Shown here piece by piece: positions 24,550-33,729 of a DNA stretch of 64,000 nt. The stretch spans positions 660,241-724,240 of the forward strand of contig NZ_QUNS01000001.1 of NCBI RefSeq assembly GCF_003387615.1, given 5' to 3'. The DNA comes from Tenacibaculum gallaicum (GTDB taxonomy: Bacteria; Bacteroidota; Bacteroidia; Flavobacteriales; Flavobacteriaceae). The notes below the pieces were generated by a model. That model ran no database searches. It was not told where the DNA came from and saw only the letters and a program-made list of their open reading frames with translations. The translations under genes were made by a program, and so were the position numbers. Within the stretch, counting starts at the first letter, position 1, and each line of letters starts with the position of its first letter.

Positions 24550-25356
24550 ATGATTATGTATTCTTACACTAAAAGATCACTCTTGTTTTTAAGCTTAATT
24601 TTCTTCTTTATAAGTTGTACAGATGAAGATTTACCTTCAAACATAAAACAAGAAAGCTTTACTCTAAAATCAGACTCAACAGGTTTTAAGTATGTTGTTA
24701 ATATAGGCAGCCTAAAGGAAGTTGAGCTCACTAAAAATTATCATGTTATTTACTTACTAGATGGAGACGATTATTACAATGAATGTATGCAAGTGCTAAG
24801 TTCAGAAAATAGAGAGGATATTATTATAGTAAGTATTGGTTATGATGGAAGTAATGAAAGAGGAACAGACTATTCTTATCCATACGATAGAGATTTTGAT
24901 GGTGACTCGGGAGGTGCCAAAAAATTTATTGATTTTTTAAATTTAGAGTTACTACCTAAAATAGAGGAAAATTACCAAATAAGTAGTCTAACAAAAACTA
25001 TTTATGGTCACTCTTTAGGAGGATATTTTGCTTTATATGTTATGCTGCAAGAAGAACAAGAAAATACTTTTGATAAAGCAATAATAGTAAGTCCTAATTT
25101 AATGTGGTATAACTCATTTATTTTCGATTTAGAAGAAGAGGCTAAGGAGTTAAATTTATTAGATGGCAAAGCCTTTTATATGGCTATGGGAGACTTAGAA
25201 GGAGTTGGTATGAATGCGTCATTTGACGCAATGGTTAAGCAGCTAAAATTAAGCAATCATAATGATTTTAATTTTAACTATGAAAAGCTATATGATACTT
25301 CGCATAGAAATAGTCCAGTACAAGGATTTAAAAAAGGATTACAAATTATTGAATAA
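24550..25356 (+). CDS. alpha/beta-hydrolase (esterase D-like) lipoprotein
   Basis: A 268-residue lipoprotein, start MIMYSYTKRS with lipobox FFISC followed by Thr-Asp-Glu-Asp-Leu, fitting a surface-export signal. The hydrolase core has HVIYLLDGDDYYNE, IIVSIGYDGSNERGTDY, the nucleophile elbow GHSLGGYFALYVM (Ser), and a final DTSHRNSP giving the likely His. This is the putative-esterase family of siderophore esterases and S-formylglutathione hydrolases. Substrate unknown. The next gene, a beta-barrel, starts 7 bases later; ATG 24556 is an alternative start. Confidence 0.87.
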   Translation: MIMYSYTKRSLLFLSLIFFFISCTDEDLPSNIKQESFTLKSDSTGFKYVVNIGSLKEVELTKNYHVIYLLDGDDYYNECMQVLSSENREDIIIVSIGYDGSNERGTDYSYPYDRDFDGDSGGAKKFIDFLNLELLPKIEENYQISSLTKTIYGHSLGGYFALYVMLQEEQENTFDKAIIVSPNLMWYNSFIFDLEEEAKELNLLDGKAFYMAMGDLEGVGMNASFDAMVKQLKLSNHNDFNFNYEKLYDTSHRNSPVQGFKKGLQIIE

Positions 25357-25363
25357 GAAAAAA

Positions 25364-25966
25364 ATGAAGAAAATTATATTTATAGCATTGTTAAGTAGCT
25401 TTTTAATGAATGCTCAAGAGCAAAATATTACAAGAAAGTGGAAATTAGAGTTAGGCTATACGACTGATATAATTAATGCAAGTTTCGGAAAGCATTATGG
25501 GTTTGTTTTTAAAGCGAAAAGAAAATTGTTAGAAAGTAAGAAAATTACCTTAATGGCCGGAGCAGCCTACCAAAACAGTTTTATAAATGAAGACGAAAAT
25601 ATGTTTACAGATCATGTTGATGGTTACACAAGGGATTTGTCCGTTGTTGGTTTGGTAGATTTTAGTTTTTATCCTTTTAATAAAAGAAGATTTTATATGT
25701 CGGTTCAACCCTTTTTTGGATACACTAACTTAAAATCTAAAGGAAGTTTATATATAGATCATTTAGATATTTACGAAAAGTATAAAAACTCGTATTCTTA
25801 TTTTAATTACGGAATGATAAACTCTTTAGGCTATACTTTTAATAGGGTAACTATAACCTTCGATGTTTGGAGTTCGTTAAAAGGAATTGCTGATAGCGGT
25901 AGATTTAGGCCAGGAGACTTTGATTCAAGGTTGTTTTTTGGAATAGGAGTAGGATACACATTATAA
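25364..25966 (+). CDS. small outer-membrane beta-barrel protein
   Basis: A 200-residue protein with a signal peptide ending near LMNAQEQ. Amphipathic strands follow: WKLELGYTTDI, YGFVFKAKRKL, ITLMAGAAYQNSF, LSVVGLVDFSFYPF, FYMSVQPFFGYTNL, VTITFDVWSSL and RLFFGIGVGYTL, the last one ending the protein as in membrane barrels. The start ATG 25364 is 7 bases after the hydrolase stop, so the two are one operon. Its end is 4 bases from the end of the convergent LytTR gene. Function unknown. Confidence 0.82.
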   Translation: MKKIIFIALLSSFLMNAQEQNITRKWKLELGYTTDIINASFGKHYGFVFKAKRKLLESKKITLMAGAAYQNSFINEDENMFTDHVDGYTRDLSVVGLVDFSFYPFNKRRFYMSVQPFFGYTNLKSKGSLYIDHLDIYEKYKNSYSYFNYGMINSLGYTFNRVTITFDVWSSLKGIADSGRFRPGDFDSRLFFGIGVGYTL

Positions 25967-25970
25967 AAGT

Positions 25971-26846
25971 CTATTCTATATAATACTTGTCAAATTTCTC
26001 TTTAAATAACTTGAACTTATTTCTAGATACAGGAACCTCGTGTGAAACATCAGGAAATGAAATTTTATAGTTTCTTGCGTTTCCGGAGGTTCTTCTAATA
26101 TTTTTAATGTTGATTATGTAAGAACGATGTGTACTTAAAATAAAGGAATAATCAGATAAATTATTAAGTAGTTTTTGAATTGATATTCTATAAGGTTTAA
26201 TATCTACCGAGCTAAGGTTTTTAGTGTAAATATCTACATAATTTCCTTCAGATTTTGCAAATAAAAAAGTAGCAAGGTCAAGAATTAATGTTTCGTTTAC
26301 ATTATTCGTTTTTATAGATAAAACAATTTCTTTATCCTTTTGTTTTAATTCCTTTTCTAACTCTTTATTGTATGCTTTAATACTTTTTAAGTTCTCTTTT
26401 AAGATGATAACATAATTTATCCAAATGATAATAAGTATAGGTGTAGCGCCTATTAAAATAACATAAAAGAAGGTATTAATTAAACTTAAAAAAAAGTTGA
26501 TGTTAGCTCCATTTTTAAATGAGTATAAAAAGCTGTTTTGAAAAAGAGTTATAGAAATAAGGATACCAAGAGTGAAGAGAAATTCTCTAACAGTGTTCCA
26601 GCTTTCTTTAATTTCAGCAGTAAAAAACACTTTAGGAACAAATTCAGTAAAAAATAAGATACTCAAAAAAGTAACTATGCTAGCCGTTAAACAGGCATAA
26701 AAATTGTTTGTAACTGTATTTTGAGTGAAGTAATAGTTAATTAGGAATATTACTATACTTAGTATACACGCAATAATAAGGTTCCTTTTGGTATGAAATA
26801 AATAAGGGTAAGGGATTGATAAGTTTTTTAAAAACTTAGATTTCAT
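25971..26846 (-). CDS. LytTR-family membrane-bound transcriptional regulator
   Basis: A 291-residue protein with four predicted membrane helices in the first 155 residues, a coiled linker (KSIKAYNKELEKELKQKDKE), and a C-terminal LytTR DNA-binding domain (FAKSEGNYVDIYTKN, FILSTHRSYIINIKNI, FPDVSHEVPVSRNKFKLFKE). There is no receiver domain, so the membrane part probably senses a signal directly. It converges on the hydrolase/barrel pair, with only 4 bases between the gene ends; a regulatory link is possible but not shown. Confidence 0.9.
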   Translation of the reverse strand: MKSKFLKNLSIPYPYLFHTKRNLIIACILSIVIFLINYYFTQNTVTNNFYACLTASIVTFLSILFFTEFVPKVFFTAEIKESWNTVREFLFTLGILISITLFQNSFLYSFKNGANINFFLSLINTFFYVILIGATPILIIIWINYVIILKENLKSIKAYNKELEKELKQKDKEIVLSIKTNNVNETLILDLATFLFAKSEGNYVDIYTKNLSSVDIKPYRISIQKLLNNLSDYSFILSTHRSYIINIKNIRRTSGNARNYKISFPDVSHEVPVSRNKFKLFKEKFDKYYIE

Positions 26847-26864
26847 AACGGGACAAAATAATTA

Positions 26865-26896
26865 AAAAAGGCATTATTAAAAATAATGCCTTTTTC
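26865..26896 (-). terminator. intrinsic terminator of the suf operon
   Basis: The minus-strand stem AAAAAGGCATTATT / AATAATGCCTTTTT ends in T residues, just after the sufD stop at 26899. Confidence 0.85.
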
Positions 26897-26898
26897 TT

Positions 26899-28212
26899 TT
26901 ATAGTTCAAAACCGATGTTAACGCCTAATTTATTGGCAATTAATTTGGTAATTCGTTTCTTAACTTCAGGTATTTTAACACTTTCTAAAACAGTGTTAGC
27001 AAAGGCATACATTAATAAGGCTTTTGCTTCTTTTTTAGGAATACCTCTTTGTTGCATATAGAATAATGCTTGATCATCTAGTTGACCGATAGTACAACCA
27101 TGGGAACACTTTACATCATCTGCAAAAATTTCTAATTGAGGTTTAGCGTTTATAGTTGCTTTATCACTTATTAAAACATTGTTGTTTTGTTGATAAGCAT
27201 TGGTTTTTTGTGCTTCTTTTTCAACAATAACCTTACCATTAAAAACCCCCGTAGAACGATCAGCATAAATACCTTTGTAATCTTGGTGGCTCTCACAGTT
27301 AGGCTCTATATGGTTTACTAGTGTATGATGGTCAACATGTTGTTTTCCTTCAATAATAGTAATTCCTTTTAAAATAGAATTAATATGTTCTCCTTTTTGA
27401 TAGAAGTTTAAGTTGTTTCTAGTAATATTCCCCCCGAAGGAAAAAGTATGTACAGAGCAGGTGCTTTCTTTCTGTTGCTCAATATATGTATTGTCAACTA
27501 AAGAAGCATCATTGTTGTCATTTTGAATCTTATAATAATCTACTGTAGCATGTGTATCTGTATAAATTTCAGTTACAGAATTTGTTAACACAGCATTATT
27601 ATTAAGATTTTGGTGACGTTCTATAATTTGAACATGTGCATTTTGCTCTACAATAATTAAATTACGAGGTTGTAACATAGTTGCATGTTCTTTACCTGTA
27701 GTAAAATTAATTATTTGAATAGGTTTTTCAACTTCAATATTCTTAGGAATGTGAATAAATGCACCTTCAGTAGCAAAAGCAGTATTTAAAGAAGTTAAAT
27801 TATCTTGCTTTGCTATTTTGTTAAAATATTTTTCAACAATAGGTTTGTATTTTTCTTTTGAAAAAGCGGCAGATAATAAACAAACATCTTTTCCATCATG
27901 AGTAGTGGTTGATAAAAAAGAGCTGTATTTTCCATCTACAAAAACTATTTTATAGCTGTCTATTTCGTGAATGAAATATTTTTTTACATCGGCAAATTCT
28001 ACTGAAGCATCTCTGTCAGGAAATATACTATAGTCTTCTTTTAAAACTGAATTTAAAGAAGTGTATTTCCAAGCTTCTAACTTTTTAGTAGGAAAGCCTA
28101 GTTTTTCAAAATTTTGTAGTGCTTTTGTTCTTATTTCATGTAAACCTGAATTGATGTTTACACTGTCTTCAAAAGCTACGTATGATGATAATATTTTTTC
28201 TCTCAACTCCAT
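26899..28212 (-). CDS. sufD: Fe-S cluster assembly protein SufD
   Basis: A 437-residue partner of SufB and SufC in the Fe-S scaffold complex. Typical parts are the N-terminal helical domain (FEKLGFPTKKLEAWKYTSL), the right-handed parallel beta-helix core, YKGIYADRSTGVFNGKVIVE, and the C-terminal KCSHGCTIGQLDDQALFYMQ with the conserved CSHGxTxG. It is the last gene of the suf operon, 103 bases after sufC; that gap shows no separate promoter. sufS and sufE do not follow, so they lie elsewhere. Confidence 0.96.
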   Translation of the reverse strand: MELREKILSSYVAFEDSVNINSGLHEIRTKALQNFEKLGFPTKKLEAWKYTSLNSVLKEDYSIFPDRDASVEFADVKKYFIHEIDSYKIVFVDGKYSSFLSTTTHDGKDVCLLSAAFSKEKYKPIVEKYFNKIAKQDNLTSLNTAFATEGAFIHIPKNIEVEKPIQIINFTTGKEHATMLQPRNLIIVEQNAHVQIIERHQNLNNNAVLTNSVTEIYTDTHATVDYYKIQNDNNDASLVDNTYIEQQKESTCSVHTFSFGGNITRNNLNFYQKGEHINSILKGITIIEGKQHVDHHTLVNHIEPNCESHQDYKGIYADRSTGVFNGKVIVEKEAQKTNAYQQNNNVLISDKATINAKPQLEIFADDVKCSHGCTIGQLDDQALFYMQQRGIPKKEAKALLMYAFANTVLESVKIPEVKKRITKLIANKLGVNIGFEL

Positions 28213-28315
28213 TGTTTTTAGTTGTAAAGTTTATAAAGTATAAAAGTTTGTAAAACTGAAAAGAAGCTTATTATTACAGGGCTACTTTTCGCTTTTTACT
28301 TTTCAACTTTTCTAA

Positions 28316-29065
28316 CTATTTTAACTCTGCTTTAATCCAATCGTACCCTTTTTCTTCAAGCTCTAAGGCTAGAGAAGCGTCTCCTGTTTTAACGATTTTT
28401 CCATCGTGTAAAACATGTACATAATCAGGAACGATATATTCTAATAAACGTTGATAGTGAGTAATAACTACTACAGCGTTATCTTTAGATTTTAATTTAT
28501 TAACTCCATTAGCAACAATACGTAAAGCATCAATATCTAAACCGGAATCAGTTTCATCTAAAATAGCTAATTTAGGTTCTAACATAGCCATTTGAAAAAC
28601 TTCATTACGTTTCTTCTCTCCTCCTGAAAAACCTTCATTTAATGAACGAGATAAGAATTTACGATCGATTTCTAATAATTCTGATTTTTCACGAATCTTT
28701 TTAAGCATATCCTTAGCAGGCATTTCTTCTAAACCTTTTGCTTTTCTAGATTCGTTAATTGCTGTTTTAATAAAGTTAGTAACAGTAACACCAGGAATTT
28801 CTACTGGGTATTGAAATGATAAGAATACACCAGAATGAGCCCTTTCTTCAGGAGCTAATTCACTAATATCTTCACCTTCTAACTCGATAGAACCAGAAGT
28901 TACGTCGTAAGTTTCATTACCAGCAATTACAGATGATAAGGTACTTTTACCTGCACCGTTTGGACCCATAATTGCATGAATCTCGCCTGCTTTTACTTCT
29001 AAGTTAATTCCTTTAAGAATATCTTTACCTTCTACCTGTGCGTGTAAGTTTTCTATTTTTAACAT
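28316..29065 (-). CDS. sufC: Fe-S cluster assembly ATPase SufC
   Basis: A 249-residue ABC-type ATPase. Walker A is GPNGAGKST (about residues 35-43). The signature is EGFSGGEKKRNE, Walker B is LAILDETDSGLDIDAL with the SufC-typical Asp-Glu-Thr-Asp, and the switch His is in VVVITHYQRLL. It drives conformational change of SufB-SufD. It is encoded downstream of the metallo-beta-lactamase lipoprotein that separates it from sufB. Confidence 0.97.
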   Translation of the reverse strand: MLKIENLHAQVEGKDILKGINLEVKAGEIHAIMGPNGAGKSTLSSVIAGNETYDVTSGSIELEGEDISELAPEERAHSGVFLSFQYPVEIPGVTVTNFIKTAINESRKAKGLEEMPAKDMLKKIREKSELLEIDRKFLSRSLNEGFSGGEKKRNEVFQMAMLEPKLAILDETDSGLDIDALRIVANGVNKLKSKDNAVVVITHYQRLLEYIVPDYVHVLHDGKIVKTGDASLALELEEKGYDWIKAELK

Positions 29066-29075
29066 TACTGTATAG

Positions 29076-29936
29076 TTACTTTTTTAATAGATTTTGTAAT
29101 TTTTTGAAATCTTTTGGTGAGTGTTGTATAATCACCTCAGCATTCTTTTCTTTAGCGAAAGCTTCAAACTTCTTCATACTTTCTAGAGTTTGCTCAACAT
29201 CGTAATTAAAAGAAGGAATACCTTTAGTTTCTCTGTTTTCTTCAAAGTGATATAAATCACCTGTTAATAAGATTGGTTTTTCTAAACCAGCTTCAACATA
29301 TAAAGCTTGATGACCTATAGTATGACCAGGCATATATTTTATAACTACCGTACCATCTCCAAAAACATCATGGTCACCATTTATTTTTTCTACATTTTTT
29401 AATTCCTTAATAGAATTATAGGTGTCAGGGTCCTTAACTTTTGCAGAATCACTAGTTATAAAATTATACTCATTCTCCTGAATTAACCACGTTGAATTCT
29501 TAAAGTAGTTAGCATGACCAGTATGATCAAAATGTGGGTGAGATAGGGAAATGTATTTAAAATCATCTATAGTTAAACCTAAAGATTTTAATTGATTCTT
29601 TAAAGAGTCTTTACGTTGTAATGTAAATGTACCAGTAGGTTCAGTAAAAGGCTCGTTTACAATTAAAGCTTCTGGTAACCCAGCATCCCACATTAAGTTT
29701 CCTTTAGGGTGAGAGATTACATAAAAACCATCTGAAAGTTTTTTAGACTGTCCTGTATATGTTGTGTCTTGAGAAAAAACTTCAAGTTTGTTAACTAAAA
29801 TTGATCCACCATCTAAAACATGAAGTTTTACCTGAGGCTTCTCAATTGTTTTTTCTTCTGTTGTTTGTTTCTTTTCAGCGTTTTTACAACTAATTGTAAT
29901 AATGCTTATAAGAGCTAATAAAAATATTTTCTTCAT
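29076..29936 (-). CDS. metallo-beta-lactamase-fold lipoprotein (AHL lactonase-like) inside the suf operon
   Basis: A 286-residue lipoprotein: MKKIFLLALISIITISC gives Cys17. The dinuclear zinc site is SLSHPHFDHTGHA (HxHxDH), then His in MPGHTIGH, Asp in LLTGDLYH, and a late His in IIQHSPKDF. This arrangement is that of the N-acyl-homoserine lactonase group, though broader lactonase, esterase or sulfur-related activity is equally possible. It is located outside the cytoplasm, unlike the Suf proteins, yet lies between sufB (18 bases) and sufC (10 bases) on the same strand. Confidence 0.9.
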   Translation of the reverse strand: MKKIFLLALISIITISCKNAEKKQTTEEKTIEKPQVKLHVLDGGSILVNKLEVFSQDTTYTGQSKKLSDGFYVISHPKGNLMWDAGLPEALIVNEPFTEPTGTFTLQRKDSLKNQLKSLGLTIDDFKYISLSHPHFDHTGHANYFKNSTWLIQENEYNFITSDSAKVKDPDTYNSIKELKNVEKINGDHDVFGDGTVVIKYMPGHTIGHQALYVEAGLEKPILLTGDLYHFEENRETKGIPSFNYDVEQTLESMKKFEAFAKEKNAEVIIQHSPKDFKKLQNLLKK

Positions 29937-29954
29937 CTTACTTACGATTTCTTG

Positions 29955-31403
29955 TTAGCCCACACTTCCTTCTAAACTAATTTCTAATAGTTTTTGAGCT
30001 TCTACTGCAAACTCCATCGGTAATTTGTTTAATACTTCTTTACTAAATCCGTTTACAATTAATGCAATGGCTTTTTCTGTATCAATACCGCGCTGGTTAC
30101 AGTAAAATAATTGATCTTCACCAATTTTACTAGTGGTAGCCTCGTGCTCAATTTGAGCTGATTTATTTTTAACTTCGATATAAGGGAAAGTGTGTGCACC
30201 ACACTCATTACCCATTAATAAAGAATCACATTGTGAAAAGTTACGTGCGTTTTCTGCTCTAGAATTTACCTGTACTAAACCACGGTAACTATTTTGCGAT
30301 TTACCTGCTGAGATTCCTTTAGAAATAATGGTTGACTTAGTATTCTTTCCTAGGTGAATCATCTTAGTACCAGTATCGGCTTGTTGATGATTATTTGTTA
30401 CAGCAATTGAATAAAATTCACCTACAGAATTATTTCCTTTTAAAATACAACTAGGGTATTTCCAGGTAATTGCTGACCCTGTTTCAACCTGTGTCCAAGA
30501 AATTTTTGCATTAGTTTCACATAAACCTCTTTTGGTTACGAAGTTGAAAACTCCTCCTTTTCCTTCTGAATCTCCAGGAAACCAGTTTTGTACCGTTGAA
30601 TATTTTATTTCAGCGTCATCTAGAGCAATAAGCTCAACAACTGCTGCATGTAGTTGGTTTTCATCACGTTGTGGGGCGGTACATCCTTCTAGATAAGAAA
30701 CGTAACTACTTTCATCTGCAACAACTAAGGTACGTTCGAACTGACCTGTTCCTCCTTCGTTAATACGGAAGTAGGTAGATAGTTCCATAGGACAACGAAC
30801 TCCTTTTGGAATGTAACAAAAAGATCCATCAGAGAATACTGCTGAATTTAATGCAGCGTAAAAATTATCTGTTGGAGGTACTACCGAACCAATATATTTT
30901 TTCACTAATTCTGGATGTTCTTGAATAGCTTCAGAAATAGGCATAAAAATAATCCCTTTTTCAGCTAGTGTTTCTTTAAATGTAGTAGCTACTGAAACAG
31001 AATCCATTACAATATCAACTGCTACATTAGCTAATTTTTTTTGCTCATCTAAAGAAATTCCAAGTTTTTCAAACGTAGCTAGTAAATCAGGGTCAACCTC
31101 ATCTAAGCTGTTTAATTTGGGTTTTTGTTTAGGTGCTGAGTAGTAAGAAATATCTTGAAAACTCGGTTTTTTATAGGTAACATTTGCCCACTCTGGCTCT
31201 TCCATTTGTTCCCAAATTCTAAAAGCTTCTAAACGCCATTCAGTCATCCATTCTGGCTCGTTTTTCTTTTTAGAAATGGCACGAACAATATCCTCGTTTA
31301 TCCCATTAGGAAACTTATCACTTTCAATATCAGTATAAAAACCATATTCGTACTCTTTGGTTTTTAATTCTTCTCTTAAATCGTCCTCGGTGTATTTACT
31401 CAT
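29955..31403 (-). CDS. sufB: Fe-S cluster assembly protein SufB
   Basis: A 482-residue scaffold protein. [20 protein letters not shown] is the usual N-terminal block, [15 protein letters not shown] and [20 protein letters not shown] the core, and [15 protein letters not shown] and [10 protein letters not shown] mark the beta-helix with the cluster-related Cys. The C-terminal ends in [20 protein letters not shown]. It is followed by a lipoprotein gene instead of sufC directly, an unusual order. It begins 30 bases after sufA. Confidence 0.97.
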   Translation of the reverse strand: MSKYTEDDLREELKTKEYEYGFYTDIESDKFPNGINEDIVRAISKKKNEPEWMTEWRLEAFRIWEQMEEPEWANVTYKKPSFQDISYYSAPKQKPKLNSLDEVDPDLLATFEKLGISLDEQKKLANVAVDIVMDSVSVATTFKETLAEKGIIFMPISEAIQEHPELVKKYIGSVVPPTDNFYAALNSAVFSDGSFCYIPKGVRCPMELSTYFRINEGGTGQFERTLVVADESSYVSYLEGCTAPQRDENQLHAAVVELIALDDAEIKYSTVQNWFPGDSEGKGGVFNFVTKRGLCETNAKISWTQVETGSAITWKYPSCILKGNNSVGEFYSIAVTNNHQQADTGTKMIHLGKNTKSTIISKGISAGKSQNSYRGLVQVNSRAENARNFSQCDSLLMGNECGAHTFPYIEVKNKSAQIEHEATTSKIGEDQLFYCNQRGIDTEKAIALIVNGFSKEVLNKLPMEFAVEAQKLLEISLEGSVG

Positions 31404-31433
31404 CAGTTTTGTATTCTTTTTGTGATGTAAGGC

Positions 31434-31763
31434 TTATAGAGAGAAACTCTCTCCACAACCACAAGTTCTGTTAGCATTAGGATTGTTAAATACGAATCCT
31501 TTACCGTTTAAACCTCCAGAATATTCTAAAGTTGTTCCAACTAAGTATAAAAAACTCTTTTTGTCAACAACAATTTTTACGTTGTTGTCTTCAAAAACTT
31601 TGTCGTTTTCTTGTTGGGTTTTGTCAAAAGTTAAGTCGTATGATAATCCTGAACAACCGCCACTTTTCACTCCAACACGAACAAAGTCGGTTGTAGTATC
31701 AAATCCGTCATCAGTCATTAGTTCAATGACTTTCTTTTTTGCTGTGTCTGAAACTTTTATCAT
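31434..31763 (-). CDS. sufA: A-type Fe-S carrier protein (SufA/IscA/ErpA family)
   Basis: A 109-residue protein with the three conserved Cys residues of A-type carriers: one in KSGGCSGLSYDL and two in RTCGCGESF near the end. It receives clusters from SufBCD and passes them to target enzymes. It is the first gene of the suf operon, starting at ATG 31763, and stands behind a promoter with an unusual inverted repeat (31793-31824). SufA and ErpA cannot be told apart by sequence here; the operon suggests SufA. Confidence 0.93.
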   Translation of the reverse strand: MIKVSDTAKKKVIELMTDDGFDTTTDFVRVGVKSGGCSGLSYDLTFDKTQQENDKVFEDNNVKIVVDKKSFLYLVGTTLEYSGGLNGKGFVFNNPNANRTCGCGESFSL

Positions 31764-31792
31764 CGTTTAAATAGATTAAATCTAAGTGACTG

Positions 31793-31824
31793 CAAAGATA
31801 ATGACAAAATATGATTTATATCAT
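31793..31824 (-). promoter_or_regulatory. suf operon promoter with FNR/CRP-like inverted repeat
   Basis: The minus-strand TATCTTTGC (-7 box, 31793-31800) lies about 30 bases before sufA. ATGAT-ATAA-ATCAT (31811-31824) sits in the -33 region. The TGAT-N4-ATCA core equals the FNR half-site arrangement. Binding there could block or replace -33 recognition. The match is seen directly; the regulator is unknown. Confidence 0.5.
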
Positions 31825-31898
31825 TTTTTGAAATGAATATAGTTATTAAGCGATAAAAATTGTCTATACTTTAAATCTGCTTGCTGATTGTTAGAAGA

Positions 31899-32966
31899 TT
31901 ATTGCTGAAAATCAGGATTGTTTACAAAATTTGTATCAGAAAGACTCAAAAGAAAAGCTTTTAAGTCAGCTTTATCTTTGTTTGAGAGTTGTACACCTCC
32001 TTGATTGGCTTTTTTCATTAAAGGGTCGATTGTAGAAGATAACTTTAATCCTTCAGAATAATGATTTATTACTTCTTCTAAAGTAGTAAATCGCCCATCG
32101 TGCATGTAAGGAGCGGTGAATTTTAAGTTTCGTAAGGATGGGCTTTTAAATTTTCCATTATCGTTAGGGTCACCTGTAACAGCGCCTAAACCTAAGTCGG
32201 TGAAAGTTTCGTCTAAACCATTGTTATGGAATTTGTTGTCTGTCCATAAAGGGTTGTTGTCGCTTCCATGACAATGAAAACAATCGCCACGAGTTTCCTC
32301 CATAAAAACATTGAATCCGTTTTGTTCTTCAGGAGTCAATTCAACTTTTCCTAAAAGAAATTGATCAAATTTTGAGTTCCCTGAAATTAAGGTTCTTTCA
32401 AATTGAGCGATTGCTTTGGTAACTAAGGTTGAGTCTATTTTAGATGCTCCAAAAGCTTGTTGAAAAAGCGTTGGGTATTCAGCATGTTCTTGTAATTTTT
32501 CAGCTACATTTTCCCAGTTACTATGCATTTCAATTGGGTTACGTACAGGTGAAAATACTTGACGTTCAATACTGAGTTCTTTTCCGTCCCACATAAAGCG
32601 TTCATCAAAGTTCCAAGCTAAATTAAATAACGGCATTGAATTTCTTGTTCCGAATTTACCATCAACACCTTCACTAAATTGAGTATCATCAGTAAATGCT
32701 CTTTTAGGGTTGTGACAGCTTGCACAAGATTGAGTATTGTCTTTAGATAAAATGGGGTCAAAGAATAATTTTTTGCCCAAGGCTATGCCTTCTTCGGTTA
32801 AAGGGTTGTTGGTTGGAATAACAGGAGCAATTAATTTTTGTTGAAATAACTCCGGGATTTCTAAACTAGTTTGAACAGGTGTGTATACACTCTCTTCTTC
32901 TCCTTTTGAAGAACAACTTATTAAAAGAAGTAGTAGCAAAGTAAGATGTATACTTTTTTTTATCAT
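31899..32966 (-). CDS. di-heme cytochrome c peroxidase / MbnH-like lipoprotein
   Basis: A 355-residue lipoprotein (LLLLISC lipobox). Two c-type heme sites, CASCHN at about residue 80 and CFHCHG at about residue 230, define the bacterial CCP/MauG family; NRGDCFHCHG-like spacing and PYMHDGRFTTLEEVINHY are typical C-terminal blocks. It could reduce peroxide or, as in the MbnH branch, oxidise a Trp of the partner MbnP. The latter fits because an MbnP-family gene lies directly upstream with one base between them. It is the last gene of a four-lipoprotein operon. Confidence 0.93.
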   Translation of the reverse strand: MIKKSIHLTLLLLLLISCSSKGEEESVYTPVQTSLEIPELFQQKLIAPVIPTNNPLTEEGIALGKKLFFDPILSKDNTQSCASCHNPKRAFTDDTQFSEGVDGKFGTRNSMPLFNLAWNFDERFMWDGKELSIERQVFSPVRNPIEMHSNWENVAEKLQEHAEYPTLFQQAFGASKIDSTLVTKAIAQFERTLISGNSKFDQFLLGKVELTPEEQNGFNVFMEETRGDCFHCHGSDNNPLWTDNKFHNNGLDETFTDLGLGAVTGDPNDNGKFKSPSLRNLKFTAPYMHDGRFTTLEEVINHYSEGLKLSSTIDPLMKKANQGGVQLSNKDKADLKAFLLSLSDTNFVNNPDFQQ

Positions 32967-32967
32967 T

Positions 32968-33726
32968 TTATTGAGAAATATTTCCTAAGCTAAATACACC
33001 ACTTTTCCCATTTTCAGAAATTTCTTTCTGAGCTTCAAAATCCATCATCAAATCAACACTTTTTTCGTTTAAATCCCAATCATTAGGACTTTTAAACCAC
33101 CCAGCTACATTCATTTTTATTTCTATAGTAGCATTGTTTTTTAATAGGATAGAACCAGTTTCAACTCCAAAAGAAGTATCTAAAATAGAGTCTTTTTCTT
33201 TGTCGTAAGCTCTTATAGCATGAAAATTATATGGGTTTTCTACTCCTAAAGTGTCTTTGTATTTACCGTCTAGTTGCATGTAGTGATACCCTCCCCCCAT
33301 CATATCGGGTACATTCCAATCAGCAGAGTTTAAATCTGGATATACCCCACTTTTATTGTCATTATCGTTAAGACCAAAAGTAAAAAGTAGCTTATAGCTT
33401 CCTTCTGATACTTTTTCAGAAAGAGCGTAGGTTAAACTATCTGGTTTACTTGAGTCTATTAGCTTGTAACTATCAAATTTGGTTGTGTCTCCCGCGCCAT
33501 TAACAAGGCTAATACGTGAGATTAAATAGCGTAACCTACTTATAGAAAGTTTGCTTCCTGTTTTGTTGGTGAATTCGGTGTTTTCTAAGTCAGATTTTTC
33601 AATTAAAGTACCATCCCAATTTTGACTGAATTTTAGTTTTACTGAAACTTCTTTGATAGATTCATCATTGTCTGAGCTACAAGAAAATAGTAATGCACTA
33701 AGGAAGAAAGTTAAAAAATATTTCAT
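32968..33726 (-). CDS. MbnP-family copper-binding lipoprotein
   Basis: A 252-residue lipoprotein whose Cys is followed by Ser-Ser-Asp-Asn-Asp-Glu, a strong flavobacterial surface-export signal. The MbnP fold is indicated by VSVKLKFSQNWDG, LSISRLRYLISRISLV, TFGLNDNDNKSGVYP and DMMGGGYHYMQLDGKY, then FHAIRAYDKE and VAGWFKSPNDWDL. MbnP proteins bind copper, in the methanobactin system after a partner di-heme enzyme converts a Trp to kynurenine. Here the di-heme gene follows by one base. Methanobactin genes are not present, so the role is copper handling by analogy only. Confidence 0.85.
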   Translation of the reverse strand: MKYFLTFFLSALLFSCSSDNDESIKEVSVKLKFSQNWDGTLIEKSDLENTEFTNKTGSKLSISRLRYLISRISLVNGAGDTTKFDSYKLIDSSKPDSLTYALSEKVSEGSYKLLFTFGLNDNDNKSGVYPDLNSADWNVPDMMGGGYHYMQLDGKYKDTLGVENPYNFHAIRAYDKEKDSILDTSFGVETGSILLKNNATIEIKMNVAGWFKSPNDWDLNEKSVDLMMDFEAQKEISENGKSGVFSLGNISQ

Positions 33727-33729
33727 TTA

